A stretch of DNA of 37,689 nucleotides from the NCBI RefSeq assembly GCF_013523125.1, contig NZ_JAAMQJ010000044.1, positions 1 through 37,689 on the forward strand, read 5' to 3'. Source of the DNA: Pseudomonas entomophila. GTDB taxonomy: Bacteria; Pseudomonadota; Gammaproteobacteria; Pseudomonadales; Pseudomonadaceae. Positions 8,001 to 15,723 of this stretch are shown piece by piece. The notes below the pieces were generated by a model. The model ran no database searches, had not been told where the DNA came from, and was given only the letters and a program-made list of their open reading frames with translations. The translations under genes were made by a program, and so were the position numbers. How positions within the stretch are numbered: position 1 is the stretch's first letter; the number at the start of each line of letters is the position of its first letter.

Positions 8001-8222
8001 CTCGACCCGAGCCGCTGCGAGCGCCGTCGTGGTGCCCTCGATCTTTTGCGTCAGCGCCACGTACCCATTGAGCGAGCGCGTGGTCTGGTTCAGTTGCTTG
8101 AGCTCGGCCTGCTGGAGCTTTAAGCCCTCCTGGAGCGCGCCCGACTTCTTTGCGAAGTCTCCGAACGTGCTCGAGTAGGCATCGACCGCAGCCAGCTTCA
8201 AAGAGTATTTAGATTCGGCCAT
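5040..8222 (-). CDS. T: tail tape measure protein, P2 gpT-like
   Basis: A 1060-residue tape measure that sets tail length and is ejected during infection. Residues 1-220 are long helices rich in Ala, Gln and Lys (coiled coil). About 230-560 is the conserved TMP/TP901 core (MDMETAMADVGKVINF, SIGAIQPLLENLGEVRKAF). About 565-640 is hydrophobic (VTGALAVAAGGLAALKVGALGL). About 660-890 is an unusual Ala/Pro-rich stretch with three copies of APVLxLVP. About 930-990 is Gly/Ala-rich and membrane-like. It is longer than P2 gpT (about 815), largely through the Ala/Pro-rich region. It follows E/E', as in P2. Confidence 0.95.
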   Translation of the reverse strand: MAESKYSLKLAAVDAYSSTFGDFAKKSGALQEGLKLQQAELKQLNQTTRSLNGYVALTQKIEGTTTALAAARVEQAKVSREQAAAAAKVEQLTAQHKLAVDSLKTLGASTEATAAQVRAAGIEEARLSRELGAATSAAAKLDTAQDKATASVKTLQAAHRAESNQLKGLKADLTAAGVDTGKLAGEQKRLEAATEAANSALAAQRAKLAAVKSAQENIQSNRDRRADLRGQMVETAALAYVASRPISQAMDMETAMADVGKVINFEDGGKEAMASANLQLASDRLIASSGMTAIDLAKIEYAAGQSGIGNELKDKNGNIDVKAKTAAVMDFTRDAAIMGSAFDIDAQTAGETMAGWRASMGLDRAQTLDLADSTNYLGNNFNAKAADIAAVVKRYGAVGKASGLTPEQSAALSAALLNPGTEKEIAGTGFKNFTSALVAGKSATKGEKEQWKELGFDPEQLAADMQQNAPDTIMRVLEAIKEQPREEQAAVATNLFGSESIGAIQPLLENLGEVRKAFAMVADKSKYATSVIGEQGSMMQEAAGVANTARTGWNSFTARLTRLSTVVGNAMLPALNAVLVPLGSLVDMVSWAAETFPGVTGALAVAAGGLAALKVGALGLKFVGLLVGQGFNRAGLARAKLDASTGRTAIAADQAVVRLNATLGRLGNAPGGAGSAGGAGGGGGKGKAATTAAKASRFGRLSALGGKVIAPVMAAAGLATVASGALASPTALSTVPLGQAPAAASVAAAAGPAAAKAAPVLTLVPKGAPAAPGAPLTTPRTAPVLSLVPPASAVPGAPGAPIAAARAAPVLSLVPTGSAAPGVSGAPGSAAAAPRALSALRPVAALPAPFLPTAPAGALAGVSRAAPAAAAVAEAAPGTLAKAAAVGGSVLGPMAKVAAKVATPLMLLSGAATAADGLAKGDAGQVGGAVGGMAGGWAGASAGAAIGTAILPGIGTAVGGAIGALAGSGGGEWIGKQLGALVDKLKAPADTAKDVAKAVTENKQITFAPQITMQPTGDPAYDKRLADQIIARLKAEMMAAGVGGDPLAVRRGASLTDGSD

Positions 8223-8224
8223 GC

Positions 8225-8925
8225 CTACTCCCGTTTCACACCCAGCCGTGCGATGGCCAGCTCGTAGCGCCGCAGGCCTTTCTCAGCGTCCCATTCCAGG
8301 ATTTCCGCCTCGCTCACGTTGTAGGCGAGGGGCACCACGTCGAGGATCACGTCGACGTCATTCTCGGAAAGAAGTCCGCCGGTTTGTTCAAAAAAGAGTT
8401 CAGGCGCCCCTGTAGCTGGGTCCAGTCTGGAACACTCAGGCGCTGGACCTCTGGCACGGCTAGGCCGGTGCAGTGCGCGCTGCAGAAGTCGGCGCGCTCG
8501 TCGTCGGTCTTGAGCTTGCGCATGGCCTTGGTGACTTTCATGGGGGGCACTTCGAGGTCAAGGCGCTCGATAGTGCGACCGATGCCCTTTACCGGCACCA
8601 GGAGCTCAACGCTGTCCGGGTTCTCCGGCACGCGCCCTTGAAAGTAGGAGGCCGGGAGGCTCACGTATTCGTGAATCAGCCGGGAGAGCGACACGTAGTC
8701 GGGTCGCTTGATTTCTTCCAGGTCCTCGACCGACAGGCCAGACGCCAAGCGCAGCAGCGCCTCGAAATGATCGTCCTCGTGCTCGCCCGCTTTGGCGATC
8801 GCCTCGCGATGCTCGGACACGCTGAAAGCACGCAGGGCCACCGACTCGAGGCGCTCGCCGCTGGCCGTCGTGACAGGGAACCGCAGTGGATGATCGGGCA
8901 GCTTCCAAGACTGTTTTTCTTCCAT
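8225..8925 (-). CDS. tail chaperone E+E' (programmed -1 frameshift product)
   Basis: A -1 slip on T TTT TTG (8395-8389) would join the first 179 residues of E to a 54-residue downstream frame ending in TAG at 8225, giving about 233 residues. The extension reads FEQTGGLLSENDVD, VILDVVPLAYNVSEAEILEW and a basic end. The heptamer is the same one used by P2 for E+E'. The extended chaperone, with E, coats the tape measure during tail assembly. The E' frame has no independent start, which supports frameshifting. Confidence 0.85.
8347..8925 (-). CDS. E: tail assembly chaperone, P2 gpE-like
   Basis: Zero-frame product of 192 residues with a strong ribosome site (AAGGAAAGG, four bases before ATG). 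The first half carries the conserved pattern WKLPDHPLRFPVTTASGE and LLRLASGLSVEDLEEIKRPDY. The C-terminal half (residues about 100-175) resembles a second, fused E-like unit (MKVTKAMRKLKTDDERADF, AVPEVQRLSVPDWTQLQGRL), so it is about twice the length of P2 gpE (about 90). It lies between tube and tape measure, as expected. The frameshift site is near its 3' end. Confidence 0.85.
   Translation of the reverse strand: MEEKQSWKLPDHPLRFPVTTASGERLESVALRAFSVSEHREAIAKAGEHEDDHFEALLRLASGLSVEDLEEIKRPDYVSLSRLIHEYVSLPASYFQGRVPENPDSVELLVPVKGIGRTIERLDLEVPPMKVTKAMRKLKTDDERADFCSAHCTGLAVPEVQRLSVPDWTQLQGRLNSFLNKPADFFPRMTST
8389..8395 (-). promoter_or_regulatory. -1 frameshift slippery site T TTT TTG
   Basis: On the minus strand TTTTTTG is positioned as T TTT TTG relative to the E frame (TCT TTT TTG AAC). 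Slippage moves the ribosome into an open -1 frame that continues for 54 codons. Confidence 0.85.
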
Positions 8926-8946
8926 TTTTCCTTTCCTTCAAGCAAC

Positions 8947-8967
8947 AAAAAACCGCCCGAAGGCGGT
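8947..8967 (-). terminator. intrinsic terminator/attenuator between tube and E
   Basis: Minus-strand ACCGCC-TTCG-GGCGGT followed by at least five T. It lies in the 65-base gap after the tube gene and would lower transcription of the assembly genes relative to the abundant sheath and tube. Confidence 0.8.
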
Positions 8968-8990
8968 CGTTTGTGGGAGCGATCAGCCGG

Positions 8991-9500
8991 TTAACCGGCC
9001 ATCAGGGCGAGACGACGGGCGCCCTTGAGTTGGTCGACGCCGTTGATCACGCAGACCTGCGTGCGGGTGTCGATATCGGTCACCAGCACGCCATTCTCGA
9101 GGCGCTTGTAGCTGCGCAGAGCCAGCTCCAGGATGGTGACTGGTTTGTCCTTCATCTTGAGGGTTTTCTCCTCAAGCACTTTCAACTTGCCGGCGCACAC
9201 GTAGTAGGTGAACCACTCGTTGCCGTCCTGGTCTTCGCCCGCCTCCTGCACGGAGAGCATGACGTTATCGCCACCGGACACGCCGAGCGCCGTCATGATC
9301 GGCAGGCCGATACCCTGCAGGGTCAGCTTCGCACTCAGCGCCTTGAGGCCGGTCGCCATTTCCTCGGCGATCCAGCGACCGCCGCGCATTTCTTCCATTT
9401 CGTGATCGATCTTTGGCGGCTCGAACTCCTCAATGGTCGCCATCAGCGGCATACCTTGCAGAGTCGCGGTGATCAGTTGCCGCACGCGGTTGGTAAACAT
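8991..9500 (-). CDS. FII: major tail tube protein, P2 gpFII-like
   Basis: A 169-residue homologue of P2 FII, which polymerises into the rigid inner tube. It shows MATIEEFEPPKIDHEMEEMRGGRW at residues 20-43, matching the family's LPKLxxKxExYRGGG pattern, and beta-rich segments to the C-terminus. Its ATG overlaps the sheath stop (TAATG), so sheath and tube are made in coupled fashion. A terminator follows. Confidence 0.94.
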   Translation of the reverse strand: MFTNRVRQLITATLQGMPLMATIEEFEPPKIDHEMEEMRGGRWIAEEMATGLKALSAKLTLQGIGLPIMTALGVSGGDNVMLSVQEAGEDQDGNEWFTYYVCAGKLKVLEEKTLKMKDKPVTILELALRSYKRLENGVLVTDIDTRTQVCVINGVDQLKGARRLALMAG

Positions 9501-10666
9501 TAGAGAACTCCCTCCAGGAACTCTTCGACGATGGCGTCGGATGCGTTGAGCTGGTAGACCATGTGCTCGTTCGGCGCATAGCGCCCGTAATCGATGCAGA
9601 TGAACCAGGTGCCGTTTTTGTACTTCTCGACGCTGTTCAGCTCAGGGTGCAGGTACACCTTCCCGCCCGGGATAGTCCCGTCAGCGACGAGCGTCTGCAG
9701 CCAGGCGTCGATTCGCTCAACCTCCTGATCCATGAACGACTTGGTCAGGTTTTTGGCCATGACCTTTTGGGCCGCACCGACCAGCTTTCGGGAAATGGCG
9801 TCTTCAAGCCCCACGTAGCTGATGAATTTGCCGGTGATGCTGCGGTTGCCGATCAGCGAGAAACCGCCCAGGTCAGTTCGGGCGTAGTAGCTGATGCCGT
9901 AGCTGTTCAGCAGGTCGCCCTCGGTGCTTTTGTCGAGGATGTTGTATTCGACAGTGCGCGCCACGTCCGCCGCGTAGGTGACCTGGTTGCCCGGGCTTTC
10001 CCACTGCTTGACCGAGGCCAGAGCGGCAATGGCCAGGCTCGACGGCGGCAAAAACACATTGCCCAGGGCCGCTTTCGAGTACACGGCGGGCATCTGGTGT
10101 ACCAGGTAGCAACGGTCGTAACCGAGGGTAGCGCCGCCGATCGACTCGCTATTGGTCACTTGGCCGGCGACGGTGACGTCCTTGCCATCGAGCACCACGC
10201 GAGCGCGGATGCGTTTACCGATCGATGCCAGCTCACTATGCACGGCCTGATCGTGCGAGAAGCCCGGCGCGCCAATGATGGTCGGCACCTCCTGGCAGAC
10301 CATCAGCGCCGACAGACCTTTGCGCTGGCCAGAGGCCGCGTCTACACCGCCGACAACGTTGGCGAGGGTCGCCGCTGGGGTGGCGCCCGACTCGACCACC
10401 ACTACATAGATCGGGACCTTCACGACCTTGAGGATTTGCTTCACGGTCTGGTACAGGGTACCGGCCTCGGCACCGGTCGGGTCCAGCAACTCGGCGAGGG
10501 TGTTGCTGTTGATGCGAAACGGGGAGTTCTTGGGAATGCCCAGGCCCACATTCGGCGCCGTGCCGACAACGCCGATCACGTTATCGCCAATACCACCCAT
10601 TGCCTCGGGAGATTCGCCGGCATTGAGCGTAACGCCGTTGTGCTCGAAATTCGTAACCTTCGCCAT
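9500..10666 (-). CDS. FI: tail sheath protein, P2 gpFI-like
   Basis: A 388-residue contractile sheath. Family hallmarks are NVIGVVGTAPN near residue 30, TLYQTVKQILKVVKVPIYVVVVESG, PTIIGAPGFSHDQAV (residues about 150-165), FLPPSSLAIAALASVKQWESPGNQ, and the C-terminal attachment region VEEFLEGVL. This protein identifies the virus as a myovirus. The order sheath-tube-E-T matches P2. Confidence 0.96.
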   Translation of the reverse strand: MAKVTNFEHNGVTLNAGESPEAMGGIGDNVIGVVGTAPNVGLGIPKNSPFRINSNTLAELLDPTGAEAGTLYQTVKQILKVVKVPIYVVVVESGATPAATLANVVGGVDAASGQRKGLSALMVCQEVPTIIGAPGFSHDQAVHSELASIGKRIRARVVLDGKDVTVAGQVTNSESIGGATLGYDRCYLVHQMPAVYSKAALGNVFLPPSSLAIAALASVKQWESPGNQVTYAADVARTVEYNILDKSTEGDLLNSYGISYYARTDLGGFSLIGNRSITGKFISYVGLEDAISRKLVGAAQKVMAKNLTKSFMDQEVERIDAWLQTLVADGTIPGGKVYLHPELNSVEKYKNGTWFICIDYGRYAPNEHMVYQLNASDAIVEEFLEGVL

Positions 10667-10668
10667 GC

Positions 10669-10911
10669 TTACTCAGCCTTTACAGTGGTTTTCTTGGAGG
10701 TGCTCGAGGTCCCGACGGGAGCCGCTGCAGCAGCCTCGACGGCTTCGGCCTCGGCCTTGACTTCGCTGGTCAGCCTCAAGCGCCCAGCGGTCACCAGGGC
10801 GTGCGCCTGGACGTCCAGGAGCTCCAGTTCGGCGCCCTCCGCGGCCCAGTGACCACCGCCTGTAGGGAACGGCACCACAACGGTGTATTTCTGTTTCTGG
10901 CTGATAGCCAT
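10669..10911 (-). CDS. small hypothetical tail-region protein (80 aa)
   Basis: Starts at ATG 10911 with GGAG nine bases upstream. The N-terminal half (MAISQKQKYTVVVPFPTGGGHW) is predicted beta; the C-terminal third is Ala/Glu-rich then Ser/Thr/Lys-rich and probably disordered. It lies two bases before the sheath gene. Small proteins in this slot occur in P2-like tails, but no function is known to me. Confidence 0.7.
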   Translation of the reverse strand: MAISQKQKYTVVVPFPTGGGHWAAEGAELELLDVQAHALVTAGRLRLTSEVKAEAEAVEAAAAAPVGTSSTSKKTTVKAE

Positions 10912-10962
10912 TGATGTTCTCCAGGAACGAAAAAGGGCCGCACTTGGGCGACCCTTGGGCAC

Positions 10963-10982
10963 AAAAAAAGCCGCTTAGCGGC
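10963..10982 (-). terminator. intrinsic terminator upstream of the sheath block
   Basis: On the minus strand GCCGC-TAA-GCGGC is followed by seven T. It falls between the fibre-assembly-like gene and the 80-aa gene, so the sheath/tube block may need anti-terminated read-through or a promoter of its own. No clear promoter is seen. Confidence 0.8.
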
Positions 10983-11014
10983 CTCGGTGGGGGTGACGGT
11001 GAAGCTGGAGAGGA

Positions 11015-11479
11015 TTAAGCGGCGTTGCCGACGCCCTGCACGCAAGCCTGAATCGCTGCGATCGCCTCATCAGCGATAACCTCTGCAGCATCATGGCTGG
11101 CAACCTTCAGCACAGCCTGCTTGCCTTTCAAGCGCAGCGCCCGCAGCTTGTACATAGCCTGCTTCCACGCTGCAGCCTCAGCCAGAATATTGTCGGTAGC
11201 GGCTTGCGCTTCCAGCCCCGCTGCATCCATCCAGGCTTGTACGGTTGGAGGCACCTCACCGGTGTAACCAGCAGCTGCAAATGCCGCCGCCTCATCTGCG
11301 GTCACCTGGTATTCCAAGGCTCGTAGCGATTCACCCAGAACCGAACGGCGGGCTGCGTCTGCGGCTTGATCGATCTGACGACAGGCCACCTGCGTGGCAG
11401 CTGCGAGTGGCAGAGCAGCGAAGTCGAAGCCGCTGTAGGTCCTACCGTCGAACTCGATAGACAGGTTGGTCTTTTGCAT
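11015..11479 (-). CDS. Ala-rich protein in the tail-fibre assembly position (154 aa)
   Basis: Immediately follows the fibre-like gene, where P2-like phages encode a fibre chaperone (gpG type). The product starts with a short beta part (LSIEFDGRTYSGFDF) and is then almost entirely Ala-rich helix to the end. Those features fit a chaperone, but no diagnostic motif is visible, so the role is inferred from position. Confidence 0.6.
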   Translation of the reverse strand: MQKTNLSIEFDGRTYSGFDFAALPLAAATQVACRQIDQAADAARRSVLGESLRALEYQVTADEAAAFAAAGYTGEVPPTVQAWMDAAGLEAQAATDNILAEAAAWKQAMYKLRALRLKGKQAVLKVASHDAAEVIADEAIAAIQACVQGVGNAA

Positions 11480-11488
11480 GATGATTCC

Positions 11489-12226
11489 TTAGAGGCTGCC
11501 GAGGTTGGTCAGAACGTTGGTGAGTGAGGCCGGGTTGGTTCCTGCAGCAACACCGCTGATATAGCGACCGCCGAAGTTGGCAGGGAACGTGGTGTTGTTC
11601 GCCTCGAATACGATTGCGCTCGCCGATGCAGCGACCAGGTTCCCGAGCCAGTCCGATGGCGCAAGAACCTCGCAGCCAGACAGCTTGACCGGCAGGATTG
11701 GAGTACCGCCGCTTGCGTTGGACATGAAGACGAAGTTTTTCGAGCTGCTAGGTGCAGGCGACAAGCCTGCAGGACTCGGCAGGTTCAGCTGAATATCGGT
11801 CAGCATGACCATGCCGCTGTTGTACGCGACAAAGCCGCCCTGCCAGGTGGAGCCCTCGGAGGTGGTGTAGTAGTTACAGCGCAGCTTGCGCTTAACGCCG
11901 GCAACATCGGAACACACGCTCATCGAGCGGCTATTCACAGCCACCTGAGTATCCAGTACGTAGTCAGCCTGCAGGTAGCAAATGACGAATCCGCCAACAG
12001 GCGTGTTGTACAGTGCCTGCTTGAGCGATTTCAGTGGCGCCTCGGCAGTGCCGGGGTTTTTGTCATCACCGGTGATCGAGTTGATGTAGAACGATTTCTC
12101 GTTCAAGGGAACTGCCGCGATGGCCGCTGCTACCGCTGCGTTGATCTCGTTTTTCTTGCCGTTGAACGTGGCGATCAACGCGTTGCTTGCGGTAACCAAG
12201 TCTGCGATTTGCGATTCAAGACTCAT
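11489..12226 (-). CDS. tail fibre/spike-like protein (245 aa)
   Basis: The N-terminal 40 residues form a helical trimer-type stalk (SQIADLVTASNALIATFNGKKNEINAAVAAA) that resembles the start of many Pseudomonas tail-fibre proteins. The remainder contains SFYINSITGDDKNPGTAEAPLKSLKQAL, a pattern seen at the start of right-handed beta-helix/pectate-lyase-like folds, then Ser/Asn-rich beta sequence. It lies directly after the H-like fibre base and is probably the distal receptor-binding part, split off as a separate gene. Receptor unknown. Confidence 0.75.
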   Translation of the reverse strand: MSLESQIADLVTASNALIATFNGKKNEINAAVAAAIAAVPLNEKSFYINSITGDDKNPGTAEAPLKSLKQALYNTPVGGFVICYLQADYVLDTQVAVNSRSMSVCSDVAGVKRKLRCNYYTTSEGSTWQGGFVAYNSGMVMLTDIQLNLPSPAGLSPAPSSSKNFVFMSNASGGTPILPVKLSGCEVLAPSDWLGNLVAASASAIVFEANNTTFPANFGGRYISGVAAGTNPASLTNVLTNLGSL

Positions 12227-12232
12227 GGAAAG

Positions 12233-12919
12233 TTAAGCTCCTAGGGTTTTTTGTGAAAAGAGGTTTTGCAGGTTGATCAACGCGGTAGCATTGGCGACGA
12301 TCGCTGTCAGCATGCCTTCGCGGTCCAACTCCTGCCGTGCTTCAACTTCCTTCATGCGCTCGGTTAGATTGCCCAAAAGCTCGCCAACCACTCGGAGTTG
12401 CTTGCTCTGCGTTTCCAGCTGATCTTGCTGCTGAACGCCACGCATCATTTCAGCCACAAGTGCCGAGGCCTGTGCGGCCAACGGCTCAGCGAGGGTCAAA
12501 TTCAGCCCAGCACCCGTCGAGTTGATGACTACGCTGTCTGCAGGAAGCGCCGAGAGCGACAGGTCGTATGCAAGCAGCAGCTGGGCAGTCGGGGACTTGT
12601 ATGCCAGCGCCGTAGCCGGATCGGACCAGACAGCCAGCAACGTGCCGTCAGAAAGGTAGAACCCGACCTCCCTTACCCAGTACTCGAGGTCGTCATCCGC
12701 AATTGCGGTCAAGTGCAGCAGGGTCGAACTCAGCTTTTCGCCATCCGAGATTGGATAGAGCCCCTTTCGCGTTCTGAGCGCCGTTTGCGTTTTATTGGGC
12801 GTGTATCCCGTTGTGCCGAGCCCGATGTGGGTAATCTCAGCAGCAATGCCTTTGTTATCCGCCCGCCAAATGGCCGCTAGGCCTGCAGAGGTAATAACCG
12901 GCTGTAGCGGAGTGGTCAT
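12233..12919 (-). CDS. tail fibre protein, P2 gpH N-terminal-like
   Basis: A 228-residue protein with the conserved fibre-attachment domain of P2 gpH-type proteins: TSAGLAAIWRADNKGIAAEITHIGLGTTGYTP near the start, LYPISDGEKLSSTLLHLTAI, and the signature EYWVREVGFYLSDGTLLAVWSDP (residues about 83-105). The C-terminal 80 residues are predicted coiled coil. It is much shorter than P2 gpH (about 670), and the receptor-binding part appears to be in the next gene. It overlaps gene I by four bases. Confidence 0.88.
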   Translation of the reverse strand: MTTPLQPVITSAGLAAIWRADNKGIAAEITHIGLGTTGYTPNKTQTALRTRKGLYPISDGEKLSSTLLHLTAIADDDLEYWVREVGFYLSDGTLLAVWSDPATALAYKSPTAQLLLAYDLSLSALPADSVVINSTGAGLNLTLAEPLAAQASALVAEMMRGVQQQDQLETQSKQLRVVGELLGNLTERMKEVEARQELDREGMLTAIVANATALINLQNLFSQKTLGA

Positions 12920-13767
12920 AAATAAACAGCCTCCATGGTCACCCGAACAACGCTTCGCGCCTGCGCGGCATTGGCAGTTGAAAGCGGGCTCTCGGCTTCA
13001 AGTGAAACGCCGACAGCGTCGGCGGAGTGATGGTGAATAGCTCTGGATTCGCTCGCATTTACGAACGCAAGGCCGCACCCAAATACGTCAGGCTGAACCG
13101 CCTGAGCATCAAGTGACCCGTGGTAAACGGCCCGGACGTCGCCCGCATTGGCGAGTACCAGGTTGTCCGCAAAGGTGTCAGGCTGAACCGCCTGCGCATC
13201 GAAGGTTCGCCTGTACACATTCAGCGCATGGGCACCGTTGGCGGCAACCCAGCCACCAGTGAACAGGGCGCCGACTTTCAGTGAGTAGCCACTGCGCTCA
13301 CTTTTCGCAGCGTCGATTGCAGTAATCAGCCGAGGGAAAAGAGTCTCGGAAATGATCGGCTTACCATCACCCCTGTTCTGATTTACCCAAGCTACGATTC
13401 CGAACGTGTACGGCGCTCCTTTCGGTGACTGCTTGTACCAGGGCGTGAAATCCGCTGTTAACTGCAGGCCCTTGAGCGCTGATTTGATCGCCTTTGTAGT
13501 GCCCGCAAGGCGCTTGGTGGGCCAGGACATAGCAACCATCGAGCGCTTTTCTGCCTCGGGCGCGTCCGCGTCCCACTCGGCGACGCCGCGCTCAGCAGCC
13601 AGATACGACAGGAAATCGACCGGCGTCTCGGCGGGGTTCATCAGCTCAGGAAACGGCGGGACTACGCGATCAAGAAACCGCGCAAACCCGAGGTCGAGCG
13701 CCACCTCAAGCGCCGAGCTATTGGCCGGCAGCAGACTGTAATTACGCTCCTCGCTGTATCCACTCAT
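12916..13767 (-). CDS. I: baseplate protein I, P2 gpI-like
   Basis: A 283-residue tail protein I, the baseplate wedge part that anchors fibres. Signature sequence: SLLPANSSALEVALD, then NPAETPVDFLSYLAAERGVAEWD (residues about 43-65) and TKRLAGTTKAIKSALKGL. The C-terminal 120 residues extend beyond the usual gpI core and contain two near-repeats (DAQAVQPDTFADNL and DAQAVQPDVFGCGL), probably a fibre-contacting extension. It is coupled by four-base overlaps to J and H. Confidence 0.93.
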   Translation of the reverse strand: MSGYSEERNYSLLPANSSALEVALDLGFARFLDRVVPPFPELMNPAETPVDFLSYLAAERGVAEWDADAPEAEKRSMVAMSWPTKRLAGTTKAIKSALKGLQLTADFTPWYKQSPKGAPYTFGIVAWVNQNRGDGKPIISETLFPRLITAIDAAKSERSGYSLKVGALFTGGWVAANGAHALNVYRRTFDAQAVQPDTFADNLVLANAGDVRAVYHGSLDAQAVQPDVFGCGLAFVNASESRAIHHHSADAVGVSLEAESPLSTANAAQARSVVRVTMEAVYL

Positions 13768-14759
13768 AGCGTGCGCACCTGGACGTCAATACCGGTGCAG
13801 TACGGGGCCTGGCTATCAGTCGTGATCACCGGCGCCAAAGGCTCAAGGACCTCGATACGGACTGCGCCGGCGCCGTGCAGCTTGGCGTCAATCCAGCTCG
13901 TCTCTACCCGACCGCCTAATACGTGACAGTCATCGGCATACGCCTGCAGAGCTTTCGCGGCGGTCGACTTCACGATCGACGTGTCAGGCCCGGCGTTGAT
14001 ATAGGCGATCGCCCTGATTTTGTACTCTTTGATGGTCGCGCCCTGGACGGTGACGCTGTCAGTCTCGGGCACCACGTCATCGCGGGCGAAGTGCTTGCGA
14101 ACAGCCGCCAGCAGCGCTGCATCAGGTGCGCCGTTGCCAGCCCGGGCCAGCACAGTGACTGCGACCTCTCCAGGTGCTGTACGCCGTCCATTGCCGTCCT
14201 TTACCTTGACCGCGTTGCCGTCCGGCGAAAACTTGTAGGTCACGACCACGACCCCTGGCGACGGCGTCGCGAGGGATACATTAGCCCGCTCGCCCAGCGT
14301 GCGAACCTCTCGCTGGTAGTGCAGCCGCGACCCGCCTGCAGGCGCGTGCGGCGCCAGGTAATAGCGAATCCTGGCTGACTCGTCGTCTTCGTAGACCGGG
14401 TCGACCGGGGGGAAAGCGCTCGGGTCGCCTGGCGAAATGACCTGGCGCTCGAGGCCCATGTCGGCGAGCCTGGCGTCGAGGTTCTTACCCGTCGCCCACC
14501 AGGCCAGCATTTGCTTGATTTTCGAGTTCCATTTGCGCTCCTGCGCCTGCAGGCGCAGCGTGAACGCCTCGAGCACCATAGTCAGGAGCTCGCTCTCATT
14601 CTCCAGGCTGTCAGCCAGTCGAGCAGAGTCACTCGGCGACCTGGTGCTCACGTACTCGACCAGGAACGCTTTGAACTCAGCGAGCAGCGTCTCGAAGTCT
14701 TCGACCAGGACGATTTCGGGGTCGGCCAGCTGATTCTGGCCAGGCAGAAGCATGCTCAC
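13764..14759 (-). CDS. J: baseplate protein J, P2 gpJ-like
   Basis: A 331-residue baseplate wedge protein (gp6/gpJ family). Features include WWATGKNLDARLADMGLERQV, ARIRYYLAPHAPAGGSRLHYQREVRTLGE (residues about 130-155) and ASLATPSPGVVVVTYKF-type beta sequence, followed by AIAYINAGPDTSIV in the C-terminal third. It sits between W and I, with four-base overlaps on both sides. Confidence 0.94.
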   Translation of the reverse strand: MSMLLPGQNQLADPEIVLVEDFETLLAEFKAFLVEYVSTRSPSDSARLADSLENESELLTMVLEAFTLRLQAQERKWNSKIKQMLAWWATGKNLDARLADMGLERQVISPGDPSAFPPVDPVYEDDESARIRYYLAPHAPAGGSRLHYQREVRTLGERANVSLATPSPGVVVVTYKFSPDGNAVKVKDGNGRRTAPGEVAVTVLARAGNGAPDAALLAAVRKHFARDDVVPETDSVTVQGATIKEYKIRAIAYINAGPDTSIVKSTAAKALQAYADDCHVLGGRVETSWIDAKLHGAGAVRIEVLEPLAPVITTDSQAPYCTGIDVQVRTL

Positions 14760-15088
14760 AGCAGCACCTCAAAGGTCATTTTTCGGTTCGTCCAGGTACC
14801 CTCGAATCGAAGCAACAGCCCCGATTGCGACCGGCTTGCAACGACCACGGATGGCGAAAACTCACCGATTCCATTGGCTGGGTTGTAGAAGGTGGCCACC
14901 GCCTCAGATTGCGCCAGGATCAGCAGCTCATCGGTCATGTTCTTGGCCAGCAGGGCGGGCAGCTTCGATCCATATAGGGGGCGTTTCTGCCTGGTGCCGA
15001 GGGGCGTCGAGAGCGCCCGCGTGGCGCGCTGTACGAACTGGGGCCAGTCGTCGAGCTTGGCGCCGGTACTTCTGTCTATTCCGATCAT
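14756..15088 (-). CDS. W: baseplate protein W, gp25-like
   Basis: A 110-residue gpW/T4 gp25 family protein, an inner baseplate component that starts sheath polymerisation. The family pattern is present: MIGIDRSTGAKLDDWPQFVQRATRALSTPLGTRQKRPLYGS at the N-terminus, and AVATFYNPANGIGEFSP. It is coupled to V and J by four-base overlaps. Confidence 0.94.
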   Translation of the reverse strand: MIGIDRSTGAKLDDWPQFVQRATRALSTPLGTRQKRPLYGSKLPALLAKNMTDELLILAQSEAVATFYNPANGIGEFSPSVVVASRSQSGLLLRFEGTWTNRKMTFEVLL

Positions 15089-15720
15089 GCGCCCCCCACT
15101 GGCGGGCCAGATTGAGCGCCGTCTTTTGGCATGGTGTTGTCGTGCAAGTGATCCTTGCCGACGTTCACGCCGTCATGCGTGACCTGCCCCTTGATGTGAT
15201 CGAAGCCAGCGGCGCCGAGCTTGAAGCCCACAGAGCCGAGCATGACCACCAGGCCGTTGCGGTCGCCATTGACCGATAGCGGTCCGTTCTTCCAGGAGAG
15301 CGCGCTCGCAGCGTGGTCGTAGCTCCATTCGGTGCCATCCGGGTATACCTGGCGGCGCAGATTCGCCTCGACGGATGGCGCCGGGTAAGCGTCCGAGGTC
15401 AAACCACATAGCGCGACCGTGTGAGCGCCTCCGTCGCCGCCGCCGTAATTGATCAGCAGGCACTGCTCGCCAACCGACGGCACACGGGTTTCGCTAACCT
15501 CCCCCGCGCTTGGGTTCATCCATTTGATGGGCGGCGTCGTCAGATCGCCGTGGCTGACCTTGCAGGTGCCTGCACCTGCGTCTACCGCGCTCACAATGCC
15601 GATACGGTTGTGATTCTCCGACCGGCGACGCATGTCCTCGAGCTCCGTCTCGAGCTCGGCCAGGCGCTCGATCAGCGGCGCGAGCAACTGATTAACGACC
15701 CGCCGCACGAGCTCGTACAT
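15085..15720 (-). CDS. V: baseplate spike, P2 gpV-like
   Basis: A 211-residue baseplate assembly/spike protein. The N-terminal helical region (residues 1-35) is followed by an OB-fold-like segment (NRIGIVSAVDAGAGTCKVSHG, PSVGEQCLLINYGGGDGGAH). The C-terminal part contains beta-helical spike sequence ending HLHDNTMPKDGAQSGPPVGG; the H-x-H there fits metal coordination at a spike apex as in P2 gpV. Order V-W-J-I is as in P2. Confidence 0.94.
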   Translation of the reverse strand: MYELVRRVVNQLLAPLIERLAELETELEDMRRRSENHNRIGIVSAVDAGAGTCKVSHGDLTTPPIKWMNPSAGEVSETRVPSVGEQCLLINYGGGDGGAHTVALCGLTSDAYPAPSVEANLRRQVYPDGTEWSYDHAASALSWKNGPLSVNGDRNGLVVMLGSVGFKLGAAGFDHIKGQVTHDGVNVGKDHLHDNTMPKDGAQSGPPVGGA

Positions 15721-15723
15721 GCA

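Noticed and set aside
9563..10852. Open frame of 429 codons opposite the tail sheath gene
   Set aside because: The minus-strand sheath shows clear family motifs and coupled spacing; the plus-strand product resembles nothing and has a composition typical of antisense GC-rich sequence.
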